The notes beneath the pieces were generated by a model. The model was not told where the DNA came from and did not search any database. It was given only the letters and a program-made list of their open reading frames with translations. DNA of 64,000 nt, taken from contig NC_092312.1 in NCBI RefSeq assembly GCF_036785885.1, forward strand, positions 13,286,001 through 13,350,000, given 5' to 3'. The position numbers and the translations under genes were made by a program. This DNA comes from Coffea arabica (taxonomy: Eukaryota; Streptophyta; Magnoliopsida; Gentianales; Rubiaceae). Of the stretch, positions 47,916-60,635 are shown piece after piece (position 1 is the stretch's first letter; each line of letters begins with the position of its first letter).

Positions 47916-48548
47916 TTTTCAACCAATGTTTAAAAAACCGGACCGTTCATTGAACCGGTGAAGTGAAAGGGTCGAGGTTCAATCGGTCGGACCGGTTCAA
48001 TCTCGGTTCAATGAATTTTTTTAAAAATTATTTATATAAATATATATATGTACAAAATAAGACATGTAATGGATTAATTTAATACTTTATATGATGAAAG
48101 GTTTACTATTTTTTAATAACTTGAATTTTTTAAAAATAAATTTTTTAAATTATAAGTTAAAACAAATAAATTTCATCTCAATTTCAATTATATCTAAATC
48201 CAACCCAAAAATATCACAATATTTTGAAATTATACAAAATTCACGTCTATGAGAATTTAGATATTGTGAACTTAAATTTTAATTTACGTTTTAGAGATTG
48301 CAATTTAAAAAAGGAAGTTTGGAGTTCAAAGGAAGTCAAGAAAATCGAAAATAGAAATGTAAACTTGATAAGAAATAAAAAATGAGATAAAAGTGAGTGG
48401 TTGTAGCATTAAATAATTTGGGTTAAAAAAATAATTCTTTTTGAACTTTTTTCAATTTAATGGACAAAAACAAAATTAAAAGATGGAAGAAAACATCAAT
48501 AAATTAAAAATAAAAAGGTTTGATTAAAAAGGGAGTGACAAAAAAAAA

Positions 48549-48579
<31 letters not shown>

Positions 48580-48689
48580 TTGAAAATTAAAAAGAAAGAG
48601 TCATGAGAGGATGAGATTTTGTAAGAAAAATGGAAAAAAGAAATATGAGTGTTTGCTTTATATAAATAAGTTATCAAAAAAATTTAATA

Positions 48690-48785
48690 GGATGTGATGG
48701 TGTAACGGTTAATACATTGGTCTTCTAATTACAAAGGTCTTGAGTTTGAATCTTCATAACTGCATTTTGCAAAAAAAAAAAAAAA
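48690..48785 (+). mobile_element. tRNA-like SINE head with A-tail, nested in the hAT element
   Basis: It reads GGATGTGATGGTGTAACGG (box A-like), then GTCTTCTAATTACAAAGG, then GAGTTTGAATCTTC (box B-like), then about 20 bases and an A-run of 14. The order and spacing are those of a tRNA-derived pol III promoter followed by a retroposed tail. The anticodon and acceptor stems do not pair well, so it is not a working tRNA gene. Confidence 0.6.
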
Positions 48786-49030
48786 GAGGAAGGTTGAAAA
48801 CCGGTTCAATAGCGGTTCGATCGTGATTTTTACGGTTCGACCGATTCTTGACCGATTTTCTGACAAAGTCAACTATGGCATTGAACCAGACCGGTGCCAT
48901 GACCACGAACAAAAGAGGAAGGTTGAAAACCGGTTCAATAGCGGTTCGATCGTGATTTTTACGGTTCGACCGATTTTTGACCGATTTTCTGACAAAGTCA
49001 ACTATGGCATTGAACCAGACCGGTGCCATG
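48782..49030. repeat. 129-bp tandem duplication at the right end of the hAT element
   Basis: GAGGAAGGTTGAAAACCGGT starts at 48786 and again at 48915. The copies agree for about 115 bp with one visible difference (GATTCTTGACC against GATTTTTGACC) before the second runs on into the terminal sequence. The near-identity points to a recent event. The repeats contain CGGTTCGATCG and CGGTTCGACCG words. Confidence 0.92.
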
Positions 49031-49088
49031 GTCGGTTCGTGGTTCAACCGGTCGAACCGGCCGGTCCGGTCCAATTTTCAAAACATTG

Positions 49089-49514
49089 TTTTCAACAAGG
49101 TCTCCATTAAATTAGTAATGTCCAAAATTTTGAAAGCAAGCAAAGAGTGTTAAATTTTCTCTCTTCATCAAGAATAAGCTGACAGCAACATGTGTTTGTT
49201 GTGTGAGTGATGATTTATAACACCATTTATTATTAGTTATAACATCTTTGGAAACTCCTTTATTTAATTTAGAGGGCAAATTGACATCTTTCCAGATTAT
49301 GGAGGGCCACACGACTATTAACTCTCGAAATTGTATTTTCACTATTGGTTAGACTAACCAGGACAAAAACACTCCTTAATCTGCAGCCAAAGGCGATAAG
49401 GTGGGAGAATTCAGCAGAACAACAGAACCCAAGAAAAAACCAGCGGTAAGGTAGGAGTAAGAAATAGGGAGATTGTACTACTGAAGCAGAGACAGGGAGG
49501 GCAAAAGGAAGAAA
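49089..49514 (+). promoter_or_regulatory. Promoter and 5' UTR region of RPL34
   Basis: Region between the hAT element and the RPL34 start codon. Purine-rich, leader-like sequence (GAGACAGGGAGGGCAAAAGG, 49487-49506) precedes the ATG with a good context (GAAAATGGCT). No certain TATA box was assigned. Confidence 0.4.
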
Positions 49515-51086
49515 ATGGCTTGCATTTCAATGGCCACAATGTTGTCTTGTAGAACCAATTTTACTGTCCCTTCAGCTTCATTATCTATTCTCACCGGTCC
49601 AAAAACAACTTCTCATGGGTCTCTCAAATTTGCAGCCAAGGCCAAGGCTGCCACTTCGCGTTCTTCTGGGCTGCTTCACTGCTCCTTTTTAGCCCCTTCT
49701 TCTTCACTCTCCTTTTCTTCCAACTCTGCCTTTTCAGGTAATGCAAATTCTTGGTTTTCTTTTTGGTTTTGAATGTTGATGTTTGATCAATCTGAATTGC
49801 TGGGCTATATAAAGATTGAAGCTTTTTTGTTGGGCTGCTTCTTGGTACCTAGCTTTATGCGTTTTGGTTTACGGTAAATGGTGGATTCTAGACTTTTATT
49901 TTGTATTTCTCTCTAAAAAATTTAGTTTTTCCTTTTCCTCTTTTAAGAAGGGCAAGGATGGGGAGGAAGAAGCTGGGACTTAGGAGGGCATTGAGGCTGG
50001 AGACTTTAAGAGTAGAATCTTCTCATTCTTAGACAAGAAATAAGGACCTTTATCCACTTATTCTAGAAAATGGACTTGTATTCCTTATTAAGGGCTGCTT
50101 CTTTTGAATTTATTGAGTATTCATAGACATTGGCTTAGTCAATTCTTGGGATGAAATGAAATTTGTAGTATGGTTTTTGGAAATTGATAATTTATTGAGG
50201 GGAGAAAAACTGCAAGTTTGACAAAGCTGGGCAAAATTCCCATTTATTTGCTTCAATTCCCAATCCTCCCCACTTTCACTCCAAAAGAGAAAGAAAAAGA
50301 AAAAGAAAAGTAGAAGTGGAAAGCAATGAAGGAAGACTATCTTTTCAATTGTTCATGAAAAATTTGAGGCTTTTTTTTGTCCATTTGGCTGGTCATTCCT
50401 TTTTTTTTTTTTTTTTTTTTAATGTTTAAAGTGTTCTCTGATTGTAATACATGTCAAATTTCAAATTTTCAACACATTAAAAAGAAAAGTTAAATCAATG
50501 GGAATTAGAGAATTATGGTAAAATGGATACGAGTATGCCAAATATAGTTCATACAGAGTTAGATACCCATGTGGATAGCAGACTTCTGAATTATGTCACT
50601 CACTTCCTTTTTGTTTGTGTGTTCTATGGTGGTCTTCCCTGATTGAAAAGCTATAGCTTTTAACTGCTGATTTCATCATGTGTTTTGAAGGTTTACATGT
50701 CTCTAAGTGGTGCTGGACCTTATGTGATTGGCATTTCCACTATTACTTAATTTCCTTTCAATTTGTTAAGTGAATGCTGATGGATTGTTGGCTTCTTTAC
50801 TGGCACTAACATCTCTTAAAAAATTTCAGGTTTGTCATTGGGATGGGACTTGCATTCTAATGGTGCAGCAAAGATAGTGAAAAGGCGCGGTTTGGTTGTG
50901 CAGGCTAAAAAATATGCTCTTTGTCAAACAAAGAGGAATAGGTCAAGGAAGTCTTTGGCTAGAACTCATGGCTTTCGGAAGCGTATGAGCACCACAAGTG
51001 GAAGAGCAATTATCAGGCGACGTCGTGCCAAGGGTCGATGGGACCTCTGCCCAAAGTCCAATCCAAGCAGTGGAAAACGTGCCTAA
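49515..51086 (+). CDS. RPL34: Plastid ribosomal protein bL34c precursor
   Basis: Large-subunit protein bL34 of the chloroplast ribosome, encoded in the nucleus. Two exons, 49515-49737 and 50830-51086 (phase 1, TCAG|gtaatg ... tttcag|GT), giving 159 aa. Plant homologues are about this length. Residues 1-90 are rich in Ser and Ala and poor in acids (MACISMATMLSCRTNFTVPS), a clear plastid transit peptide. The mature part holds the bL34 signature: KRNRSRKSLARTHGFRKRMS then TTSGRAIIRRRRAKGRWDLC. bL34 binds 23S rRNA through its basic residues. The C-terminal tail after RAKGRW (about 15 residues) is typical of plant plastid forms. Confidence 0.96.
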
Positions 51087-53688
51087 ATATTGACTGTTCA
51101 ATCAATTTTCTGTAGGTGCGGAAAAGTAATGTCTACTATTAGTGATTTATACTCATGCTTCACCATTTCATGTGGGAAATTGGTTTTGTACGAGATATAT
51201 GGTATGTTTGTGCCAATCATTAATTTCTGTTCTTGTCTGGTTAATTGAAATGCGATTTCAAGGAATGAGAAAGTAACAAGTATGCTGCTCAAACTAGTGT
51301 TAAATTTACCACAGAGACGACAGGAATGATTCTAGTGATGATCGATTCCCAAAGTAGATGTGATTACTTGTAGAAGCCAGATGCTAAATTTCCAAAACAG
51401 GAATGTGTTTAACCAAAATAAATGCTGTAATTAGATACCTCTCGATGGCTGGGCTCTAAACTTGCAGCTTTCTTTTTCTTTATTAATGGCCCTGCCACTG
51501 TGGCCTTCTATGATGGCATTATCTTTTTGTTTTGGCTATTGGTTTGGCCTTTTTACTTTTTTGCATGCCCCTTCATTGCAGCTGGTGCCTAGTGAGTTTG
51601 TAACGAGCAAATGTTTTTATTCTTTCCAGTTGTGACCTCCTGCAAAAAGATTGCATAATGAATATTTGGATCGTGGAGTCTTTGCATGTATGGCATCAGA
51701 GTGGTTGTTTGGCGGCAAACTTCGTTTGTGTTAGCTAGTTATCTGGGTCAGATCACTGTCTTGTAGCCTGCAATATTTTCTGCTACTGAACCTACTTTCT
51801 GGTAAACACCTTTTCACCTTTATAAGGGTAACCTTCATTATCGTCTGGGGCTGCTGAGGGAAATGTAGCAATTGCATCATTCATGATGCTACACCATTAA
51901 TTTTTATACCAGTCCAGAAGTGTGCCGTTGTATCATGAAGTTGCCTTTTCTGAGCGAGTACATCCCTTTAATCATGACAGTGAGGATATATTTGTTTTAG
52001 AGTGGTCAAGTCAAACGACAAATCCAATTTCAACTTGGTCTTAGTTCCTGCAAGAAACTAGTTGTGGATAACATTCTAACACAGATGATGAGGTTGTTTG
52101 TTGCCACATGCTTCTTGATCTTTGATGCCTGTAACAACTCCTTTTCTCCTGTCAATGCATCAAGTAGATTTGTTATGCTAACATTACCTAAATGTTGTTG
52201 TGTTAGTCTGACTTTGGAGTGCATCGCTAACAACATGGCGCTTGGTCATTTCTAGGATCTGCAGATAGTCGATTTCTGACTCTTATTGGCATCGCCAGTG
52301 CAGTTGAAATTCAACATTCTCAGGAATTATCTGGAGTCATTTGGCCTCTTTCTATCTCATATTTCTACCTTCATCCATCATGAGCCGTGAATCTATTAGT
52401 CTCTTAGCCATGTACATTTCATTTTGTCTGGGTTGGGGTTTTGAGCAAAGAACTAGGAGTGCAGGAACCTCTTTGCCACTTAGAATACACTGGGGGATTG
52501 TTTGTGGTACTATGATTTTGCAGAATGTGAATATCAAAACCTGCATGTTCCAAAAATTTGTAACATTGTTAGCGTCCTTGCTCATGATGATATAATATTA
52601 GTCCTTGTCAGTTAGCCTTTTAGGTAACATTAGTATCATCCAAGTGATTTAACCTGGAGCTTTTAGTGAGGTAATATGAATAATTGGAGTTTTGTAGGCT
52701 GTTGGAAGCTGTTAACGTAGTTCTGAGGGAGGCACTAAAAGCTGTAACGAGAAAAATTGATCAGCTGGTTGGAGGAATTGATAATGTTTTATCTTCCATT
52801 TTTTATTTTCTTGAAGTTTGTTGATTAGTCCCAAGTGCTTTGAGCTGATCATATAGTAATAATCGTACAAGCATTATGCCAAACTGCCAACAATTACTTT
52901 TGCATCAATTGATATACCATTAGGGATTTTTTTTTTTGTTTTTTTTTTGTTTTTGTGTGGTGGTTGTGTGGGGGGTAAGGGAAGTCTTTCTGTGATGCTT
53001 TGCTTGATAAATCATTCGAAGCTTAAAATAGGTTTTGATGGTGGAAATGATCATACACCATTTGCTCCTATTTGGATGGATTGCTTTATGGTTCCCTACC
53101 TTTTCACTAAGAAAAAAAATTAACTCCTATTCACCAGTGTAATAACTAGCAATAGGTACCCAAGCAGTGAGAGATGCAGTAGAAAAAGAAGTAAAAAACT
53201 TTAATGTTTCCATTTAAACTCTGAAATTAATTTTCATTAATTAGTTTTCACACCAAAAAAAAAAAAGGTTACAAATTTTTCTTAAATTACACGGAGCGTA
53301 TGCAAAGAGGGAGTCCTTGTCTGCGTGTGCTCCATTTGATAAGCAGAGACTGGTGCTGAGGACAATAGGCAGCCGGTGCCAGTAGAACATTGTGCTATGA
53401 AACGTCCAAAAGATAATAATATTCTCAAAGTACAAGGTTACAACGTTCAAGGAAACTTATTTATTGTCTTTCCTAGGGTGCTAAAAGTTTTCAACGTACG
53501 TACCAGGAAACTGATATCTTTCCTTGGGTATTAAGATTTTTTTATGCCCTTCCAGAATTACAGCAACTTTCTATTTCATTCTCAAATGGTCACCAAATCA
53601 CTGCTGCAGCTTTTGTTCCGCATATAGTCACCAGAGCAGGTAATGGCGAGATTCTCCTTTTCCAGTAGTACTTGGTGCTGCTTTAGAA
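51087..53688. other. Intergenic stretch between RPL34 and HISN6
   Basis: No gene is established over 2.6 kb, although composition is less AT-rich than in other gaps. At about 52698-52823, after an AG, a + frame reads LLEAVNVVLREALKAVTRKI and DQLVGGIDNVLSSIFYFLEVC before a stop. It looks like an amphipathic helix and might be an orphan exon. T-runs lie at 52927-52950. Confidence 0.4.
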
Positions 53689-56600
53689 TTAAGATAAGCA
53701 TTTGAGACACTTCATTAAGGCATCTGTTTGCTCAGGCTTGCCCACAGACACACGAACATAACCTGACAATTCTTTGTTGTTGTAGTGACGAATCATCACT
53801 CCCATTTTGGCAAGGTCTTCCTGCAAGACACCGAATGCCAGTAAGCCAAAGAAGTAGATGGAGCAATAACATCTTGTTGAAGTAATGAGGTAGCAACTTA
53901 CAAAAAAATGTGGACGGGAAAGGTTTGGAGTTTCTTTTAGATGAAGAAAAACCAGGCCATACACATTCATAATGAGTAGGTTGCAACACTGAAAACCATT
54001 GATCATACTCGACTCTAGAGCAAGATATAGTTGGATAATCACTTCTATACCTATAAGTATAATATATTTTCTACATTGTGCCTCTTGATTAAATCTGAAG
54101 TAAATTTACAACTATTAGAGGAGATGACAAAGAGAACCAATTTCAGGTTGCTTGGCTACCTGCTGACTGTGGTAAGCAGGAAATTGGCTCATCAAATAAT
54201 TCTAGCGTACAAGGTGGCAGAAAAGAATATGAACCCTGTTCATGAACTAAGGAAACAAGCTGAAGATGGGTTTGCAACTGCATACAGGACTAGCCATCAA
54301 GGGTCAAATGCTGAGATGAAGCTCCGTTTTTTGGCCAAGATAAGTGGTGGCTCAAAAGAATAGCCAAAAAATGGAACAATGATGGAAGAAGCAGAGTGGA
54401 TTCTGTATTCTCAAACCATAGAAGAGCTGCTGTATAGTAACGTTCATGAATATTTTTCAAAGAGGTTAACAGCAAGCAACTTAGCAGTCATACACAGGAG
54501 ATACATAAATACACACACAAGTACATTTTTTCATAAGGGAAAGAAAAGGCAGCAATCTTAAAGATAGGGAGGTTAAACTGAGTTATGGAGACGGAACAAT
54601 AACCCAAACTTTCATAGTGGCAAACAACAATGATCATTTAAAACTCAAAAAATTTTTTCATGATAACGAAGTATTGTACCTTCAACTTCTTGGCATCCAT
54701 TCCAGATGCAACCTCACAGAGGATGAAATTAGAATAACTTGGAAATGGATTAAGGAATGGTACTTCTTTCAAAAGCTTAAACAGCCTTTCACGTTCTTGC
54801 ACCAAAGCCACTTTTACTTTCTGGCAAAAATAAATCACATAGGTGATGGTCAATGGGACATCAAAAGTGAAGATTACCGATCGATCTGAACATCAGAATT
54901 TTTTAGGCCCTCTGCAAAGCCAGAGTCTTGAGCTTACCTCCAGGTAGGCAGAGTTTCTCAATGCTGCACATGCAGAGACTTCTGCTGCAACAGACACATT
55001 ATATGGTTGTTTTGCTCTCCAGAGGTATTCAATAATACTCAGGGGAAAAGCTCCATAACCCACACGAAGACCAGCTAAACCTGAATGACAAACATTCCAA
55101 TCCAAACTGATAGGTATAAAGCAGAGAGTAAAAGTTCCACAGGGTTCTAAATGTGATGTTTTATTTGAGTGCCTTTTCTTCTCTTTTATATTCTCCCCAT
55201 GCATGACTAATAAATAATTCTTGGACACATACACATAATTTAAACATGAGCCATCAATTAGATTTAAGTTGGTTCTCTGTCGCCATATTTTCAAAATATA
55301 TAACTTAGAAATAAGGATAGAAGAAAGACGCCCACTATATTACCCGGACTGAGGTATGGGAGTCCCGCCAACACGACTACTCTAGTGCAAAATGAAGAGT
55401 TGGACATAGGTATGGCAGAGCAAAGTGAAGAGTCAGGGTAATATAGCACACCCGTACCCATCCCCATGCAGAATCCTAGTTAAGACATTTCATGAATCAG
55501 ACACCTAGAAATATTTCCTTGTCCAACATCCATACCCAAGTCCATGTAGTATGGCTCCATATTATGCAAGGCAGGGTGTAAGACTTAAATCAATTTGATT
55601 AACTAATAAATAAAACCATCCTCTCTTCAAAGTGAGTAGTGAGGTTGGTCAGGCATTACAGTATCACAGTAACTGTTACGACCGGTCAAGGTTGTGACAG
55701 ATACGCCTTGAAATAGAAATAGGAGAAAGGTCTTCCTAAAATTCCAGACCGTTAAAAACTGAGGGCGTATAAACCTACCAGCTCTTTTACTGAATGTGCG
55801 GAGAACAATCAGATTCTCATGCTTCTTCACCCACTGCATTTTAGACTCAATTCCTGAGAATTCAATGTATGCCTCATCCAAAACAACCAATATGGGCAAA
55901 TCAAGTATTTTCAGAAGAGTATCATCTCCAATTATGCTGTTCCACACAAACACCAAAAAAGTTCATATTAAAACAAAATCCAGGAAGTTCACATTATCAT
56001 TTGCCTTTAGCAAATAAAGTCTTAACAGAAAAAACTAAATGACAAATATTTAAGCACAAATATATCATCATTGTTTACTGCAGTATGATTAAGAAGTAAA
56101 ATTTGAATACAAAGAATCATCTATCTTTTTACCAGACATATGAATAAATCTATGAATAAAGTAAAAGCAATTGGTCTTCTAAAAAATCTGACCGTTCATT
56201 CCATTTTTTCCTTAATTACAACATCTTAATCTTTTATTCAAAATAACTATAGAACAGGGATACTGTACTCCCACAATCTTTGTTCTCTTTCTTCATACTC
56301 TAATAAGTGATGAATTACAATAATTAAGCTTGCATGATGAGTTCCGGGCAGTTTCCATGTTCAACAATTGCATGGAAATAAATTACTGCAGCACTTACTG
56401 TTCTAATCGTACACTTTAGCTTCCCTTTGCCAACCTTGTAGTTACTATAATTTGGTTGTTCTTATGCAATCTTATTATTCATAGTTCTCTACCATATCTG
56501 TAGCAATTTGGAGGGCTATAATTGCTAAACAACCATAAAACATCAGAATCCCCACTTTCCTCCCCTTCCTCTCCTTCAGCCTTTACTATGGCACATTTAA

Positions 56601-59600
56601 GAGTATATATACATGGATCTGATTGAGAAATATCACCTTGCAAAAGGTATTTGTGATAAACTATAATAGAAGATATACCTGCTAAGAAAGATGCTTCTCA
56701 AAATAAAGGTACAAAAAAATTAAACCAGTTCCTATATAGCATAAGACTCAAATATGCCCAACTTGGAATCTAAATTAGCCAACATCAACTGTTGCAGCAC
56801 TAATGTTAGCCTCTTGTAGCCCAAATTTGAACTAGTATGAGTTTTTTAGTCAAGGAAATTACTTGACTGACTAGGATTGTTGTCAGTAAGATGCTTGATA
56901 GATTCTAATTTGGTCAATTTGAAGTAACTTCGGAAATTACTTCATAGTGAATTAGTATCAACTAATAGCTAAACTATGTAGAATTCCGCTTTAGAAGGTT
57001 ACGTAGCTCATTTTGAAGAGATGATTCTGGCAGAAAGAATATTTAGAGCTCATTTAAAATCAATTTGTCATAGTTTTCCTCGCCTATCAAGTGCCATCCT
57101 TATTTTACTTATCTGGACAAAAGATAATTTGAAATCATATTACTTTGCCTAGCTGACAAACATCTGACAGAGAAATTTGACACCCGCTATTTCTAGAGAC
57201 CCCACTCTAGAAATGAGATATCCGTAATGCGACCCACCTAAACAAAACCTGTAGGTATGCTTTCTCATTTCTCCATTTCTTCTTGTTGCCGGTACTTCGT
57301 TCCATTCATGTTCTATATTTTAGTCTTATTCAAGCAATTGGTAAAGTTTCATTCATTAAACATAAGAGAATAACTAAATGAAAAATAACAACTACATCAA
57401 AATTAAGCAATGAGAAAATGGAAGACCAGATGACTAGACAGTAAATTTAATCTCATTCTGTCAAAAGACAAATTGCAAACTAAACCACAAAAAGATCAGC
57501 ATTCTTGTAACCAAATATTAATTTTGCATTAGAAAAAACATGCATTGACTCGGAAGAACATACTGTAGAGACTCCTAAGTGATCAAATTCAAACTTAATG
57601 TTGCAACAAGTATGGAGCAACAAGTACCATATTTGATGCAAGGTAATACATAGATTGACCACATTTAAAGCAAGAAGTACCATTAAAGAACAGATGAAGT
57701 ATTAGATTACCTCCCATCTGGATTATTTGGTGAAGTTAAAAAAATGCATTTTGGTTTTTCCTGCTCAACAACCTGCACAATCCGTTCAACATCCAAGCTA
57801 AAATCCGAGTTGCGAGGTACTGTAACAGTTAAAGATGACCAATGTTATTATCCGTGAAATAATGAAGATAACCATCCAGAAATAAGACACTAAACCAGCT
57901 AAAACCTAGCTTTAGAAATTGAACCATTCCTCATTTTATGATTAGCACAATTGTCCTCTTTATCATCACTAAAAAGTGCATTCTTGCTAGGAAAAATGTT
58001 AGATCAGAAAGAAAATTACAAGATAGAGAACAGAACTGAGAAGGAATTCAATAACTCATGTTATTGTTAGGGAATGCAACCTATGACCAAAGGGATGAAA
58101 TCAAATACTCCAAAAAATATAAAAAAAAAAGTTTGTTAAAAATGGGATTCAAAATAATTGACACATGAATCTGGTATATTACCAGGAAGTAAACAGAGTT
58201 AGAATCAACTTTGGAAAAGATAATTAAGAGAAGACAAATATCAAAATTCTGTCTACCCTTAACTACAAAGGCACCATTAACAGCTGCATCAAACTCGTAC
58301 ATGGTAAAAGTAGGCGGACAGTCCACAATTTTATCACCTGGATCTAGTACACACCTGCACGGGATACATGCAAACAAAAGCTAAAGGTCAAAAACATGCA
58401 AAAGATTATATTGCAAAGTCACAATGCACAATAAGAAACCTGCAAAAGTAATGCACTTTATAAAGTACATCATCTTAGAAAACAGACCGCATAATCAAAT
58501 CAATGAGCTCATCTGCACCACAGCCCGCAAGAATGTATTCAGATCCAAGACCAGAATCTTCAGCAAGGGCTGCACGCAGTCGTCGACTTTCAGGGTCAGG
58601 GTAAATATACGGGAACTTCATTGCTCCCAAAGCTTCAAAAACCTGTAAGAAAGTGACATCTTAGCAGCCAGGAAAATTAAATATCACCTACAAATTGCAC
58701 GGAAAGCATATTTTTCTTAAAAGACCTATACTGATATTAACCCATAGATAAACTTAGGTAAGAAAAACACTATTTAACACATGACTTACCTCTGGTGGTG
58801 GGCCATATGGGTTTTCATTGGCGTCCAATTTTACAATATCCTCAGGTTTCCTACCTAGTTGAGCTGACAATACCTAATAAGAAGCATTGTAATGTTCACA
58901 AAATCCTCAGGCTTCATAACAAGGCATGATCACTAAACAAGCGAAAAGAATAACACTTTAGAAAAATAAATTAGTAAAAGGTTTCAAGATCTCAAGAAGT
59001 CAACAAACAAAAAGCTAATAGGAAGTAGCAGTTTCTCATAGCTCATACAGATATTCAAGGTCCAAATAGTACTAGCTTGAGGATAAAGGGCAACAGAGGC
59101 AAAGGATCACATTTTAAAAGGAGTAGACTTTTGCTCTACAGAACGCATAACTAGCTAACTGCTTCAGAGAAAGGCAAAAAAATTCACAAGGTAAGTAATA
59201 GCATATTGAATTGAAGCACAACCAAATCAAGTACGCTAGCACGCCAACACACTCCTCTAGAAGCACTACAAATTTCTCAAACAACTCAACTCAGCAGCTC
59301 ACTTTTAAGCATTTGTTTCAATTAAAACAGTCTCAAACAACTGTTTATCATTTCCGTATTGATAAAATAACAGAACCACAAAAAAAATGGAACTATTACT
59401 CAAAGAAGAATACAACAGTAAACGGAACAGAACTATTAAAATTAATGTTTCAGTCACCTCAAAAGGCAAAATGGGCTGATAAGGTTTCAACTTTCGGAGA
59501 TGGGATCGGATGAACGAGTCCCCAGAGACCTTCGACAAGCATTCTAGTTGTTCACCATCGTCTTTCTCGTTGACAGCAGCTGCAGGCACAGTTGACGATG

Positions 59601-59745
59601 CCATAATGCTAATCGAAGTCTGTAATCCTCTGTTGCCTCTGCTACAGATGCTTTGCTGCTTTCCCTCAAATGGCCAGATGGGCTTTGGTCTGTCAATGCA
59701 AAGAGATGACAATGTTGTGTTGCCCAGTAGCTCAATCACACCCAT
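53689..59745 (-). CDS. HISN6: Histidinol-phosphate aminotransferase, plastid precursor
   Basis: PLP enzyme (EC 2.6.1.9) that transaminates imidazole acetol-phosphate with glutamate to histidinol phosphate, in plastid histidine synthesis. Nine coding exons on the minus strand: 59745-59458, 58873-58790, 58642-58488, 58354-58257, 57819-57711, 55936-55779, 55080-54938, 54820-54680, 53820-53689. All phases fit, giving 435 aa. Residues 1-75 look like a transit peptide. Family motifs in order: [78 protein letters not shown] (PLP lysine about 295) and [15 protein letters not shown] 200-bp intron in the 5' UTR (59961-59762) is likely. Intron 5 is about 1.8 kb. Nothing suggests inactivity. Confidence 0.96.
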
Positions 59746-60110
59746 TACACCACAGAAACTTCTGCATTTACATTGAAAATCAAATGCTCAAAATATACAA
59801 CCAAATAAATAGTAAACAAAGCAAAGCAACAAAAAAAAATAAAATTACAGAATATAGATTTCGATCATTTTGGGCCCAAATTAACTCCATCGAGAATTCC
59901 CAAACCAAAAAGAAAGAAAAGAAAAAAGAAAAAAAAACAAAGATAGAAAAACCAGAAATACCGAGGAATAAGAACAAGGGCTGAGAATGAAGTTTCCCAG
60001 AGGAAGATTCCCAAATAGGCCTGGCTGCTCTGCTCTCGGCGCTGGAAATGAGGAGCCCAAATGGGAGAGATTCTGCAAAGAGTTATGAGCGGGGAGTGTG
60101 GTGGTTAGGC
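59746..60110 (-). promoter_or_regulatory. 5' UTR intron and promoter-proximal region of HISN6
   Basis: Read leftward, a GC-richer leader (about 60105-59962) ends TTCCTCG|GTATTTCTGG. After 200 bp of T-rich intron comes AAATGCAG|AAGTTTCTG at 59761, only 16 bases before the start codon. This gives a first non-coding exon and a short leader intron. The splice sites are read from sequence and the use of the leader is inferred. Confidence 0.55.
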
Positions 60111-60635
60111 CTGTAAGTTGGTCACACGCCGGCGTAAACTATAGAATGGTAAAGGGTTTTAGGTTGCGGTCGAAGTCCATCGAGGCTTACCTTAATTTGG
60201 TTATGCCGCAGCTTAGTTTTCTAACCAGTGTACCGCCTCTATAAAATAATCTTTTGAGTTTTGATTAGGAATTCTTTGAATCTTATAAAGCAAATCAGTT
60301 ATCAAATAGTAGACTCGGGTAGAGGCTTGGGGGCTCGCAAGCTGCCAAGGACTCGAATTCTAATTTGGCAGCGGGGAAGATGCTAAAAGCTCTCCCGTAA
60401 TTATTGCGCCGACTAACCAACGACCTTGATAGTTGTTGGCCATTAGGAAGCGGATCAAGGGATTAAATCCTTTAACTTATACAGTGCATTCGTTTGATTT
60501 AATAGTGATTCAATGTCATCCGAATTCTTCTTTGATCCAGTTGGATTCACATTCTCTATAGTAGAAATAGGTATAAAATAGAATTTATCGCTTCAACGAA
60601 AAAAAATCATTGGAGCGACTCCTAGGATTTCAAAC
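60111..60635. other. Non-coding stretch upstream of HISN6
   Basis: No gene is recognised. The sequence has mixed composition and may include distal promoter elements of HISN6. Confidence 0.4.

Larger units (their letters stand above)
47924..49088. mobile_element. hAT-type non-autonomous element with exact 8-bp target duplication
   Basis: The left end CAATGTTTAAAAAACCGGAC and the reverse complement of the right end CAATGTTTTGAAAATTGGAC pair. Both then run into a series of GGTTCAA and ACCGGT words. Identical copies of TTTTCAAC flank it at 47916-47923 and 49089-49096. An 8-bp duplication and CA-type ends are hAT characters. The 1,165-bp element has no transposase frame. Its interior holds a SINE-like insertion with an A-tail, a (GA)n tract at about 48557-48580, and a 129-bp tandem duplication next to the right end. 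Confidence 0.88.

Noticed and set aside
48690-48765. Intact tRNA gene
   Set aside because: Box A- and B-like phrases are present, but the acceptor and anticodon stems do not pair and an A-tail follows, so a SINE head fits better.
48754-49110. Overlapping open frames of about 100 aa on both strands
   Set aside because: Both are made by the 129-bp tandem duplication at the end of the hAT element, so their internal protein repeats are a by-product of DNA duplication.
59305-59457. Extension of the first HISN6 exon past 59458
   Set aside because: It reads through a good GTGACT donor. The homologous protein continues at [12 protein letters not shown] in the next exon.
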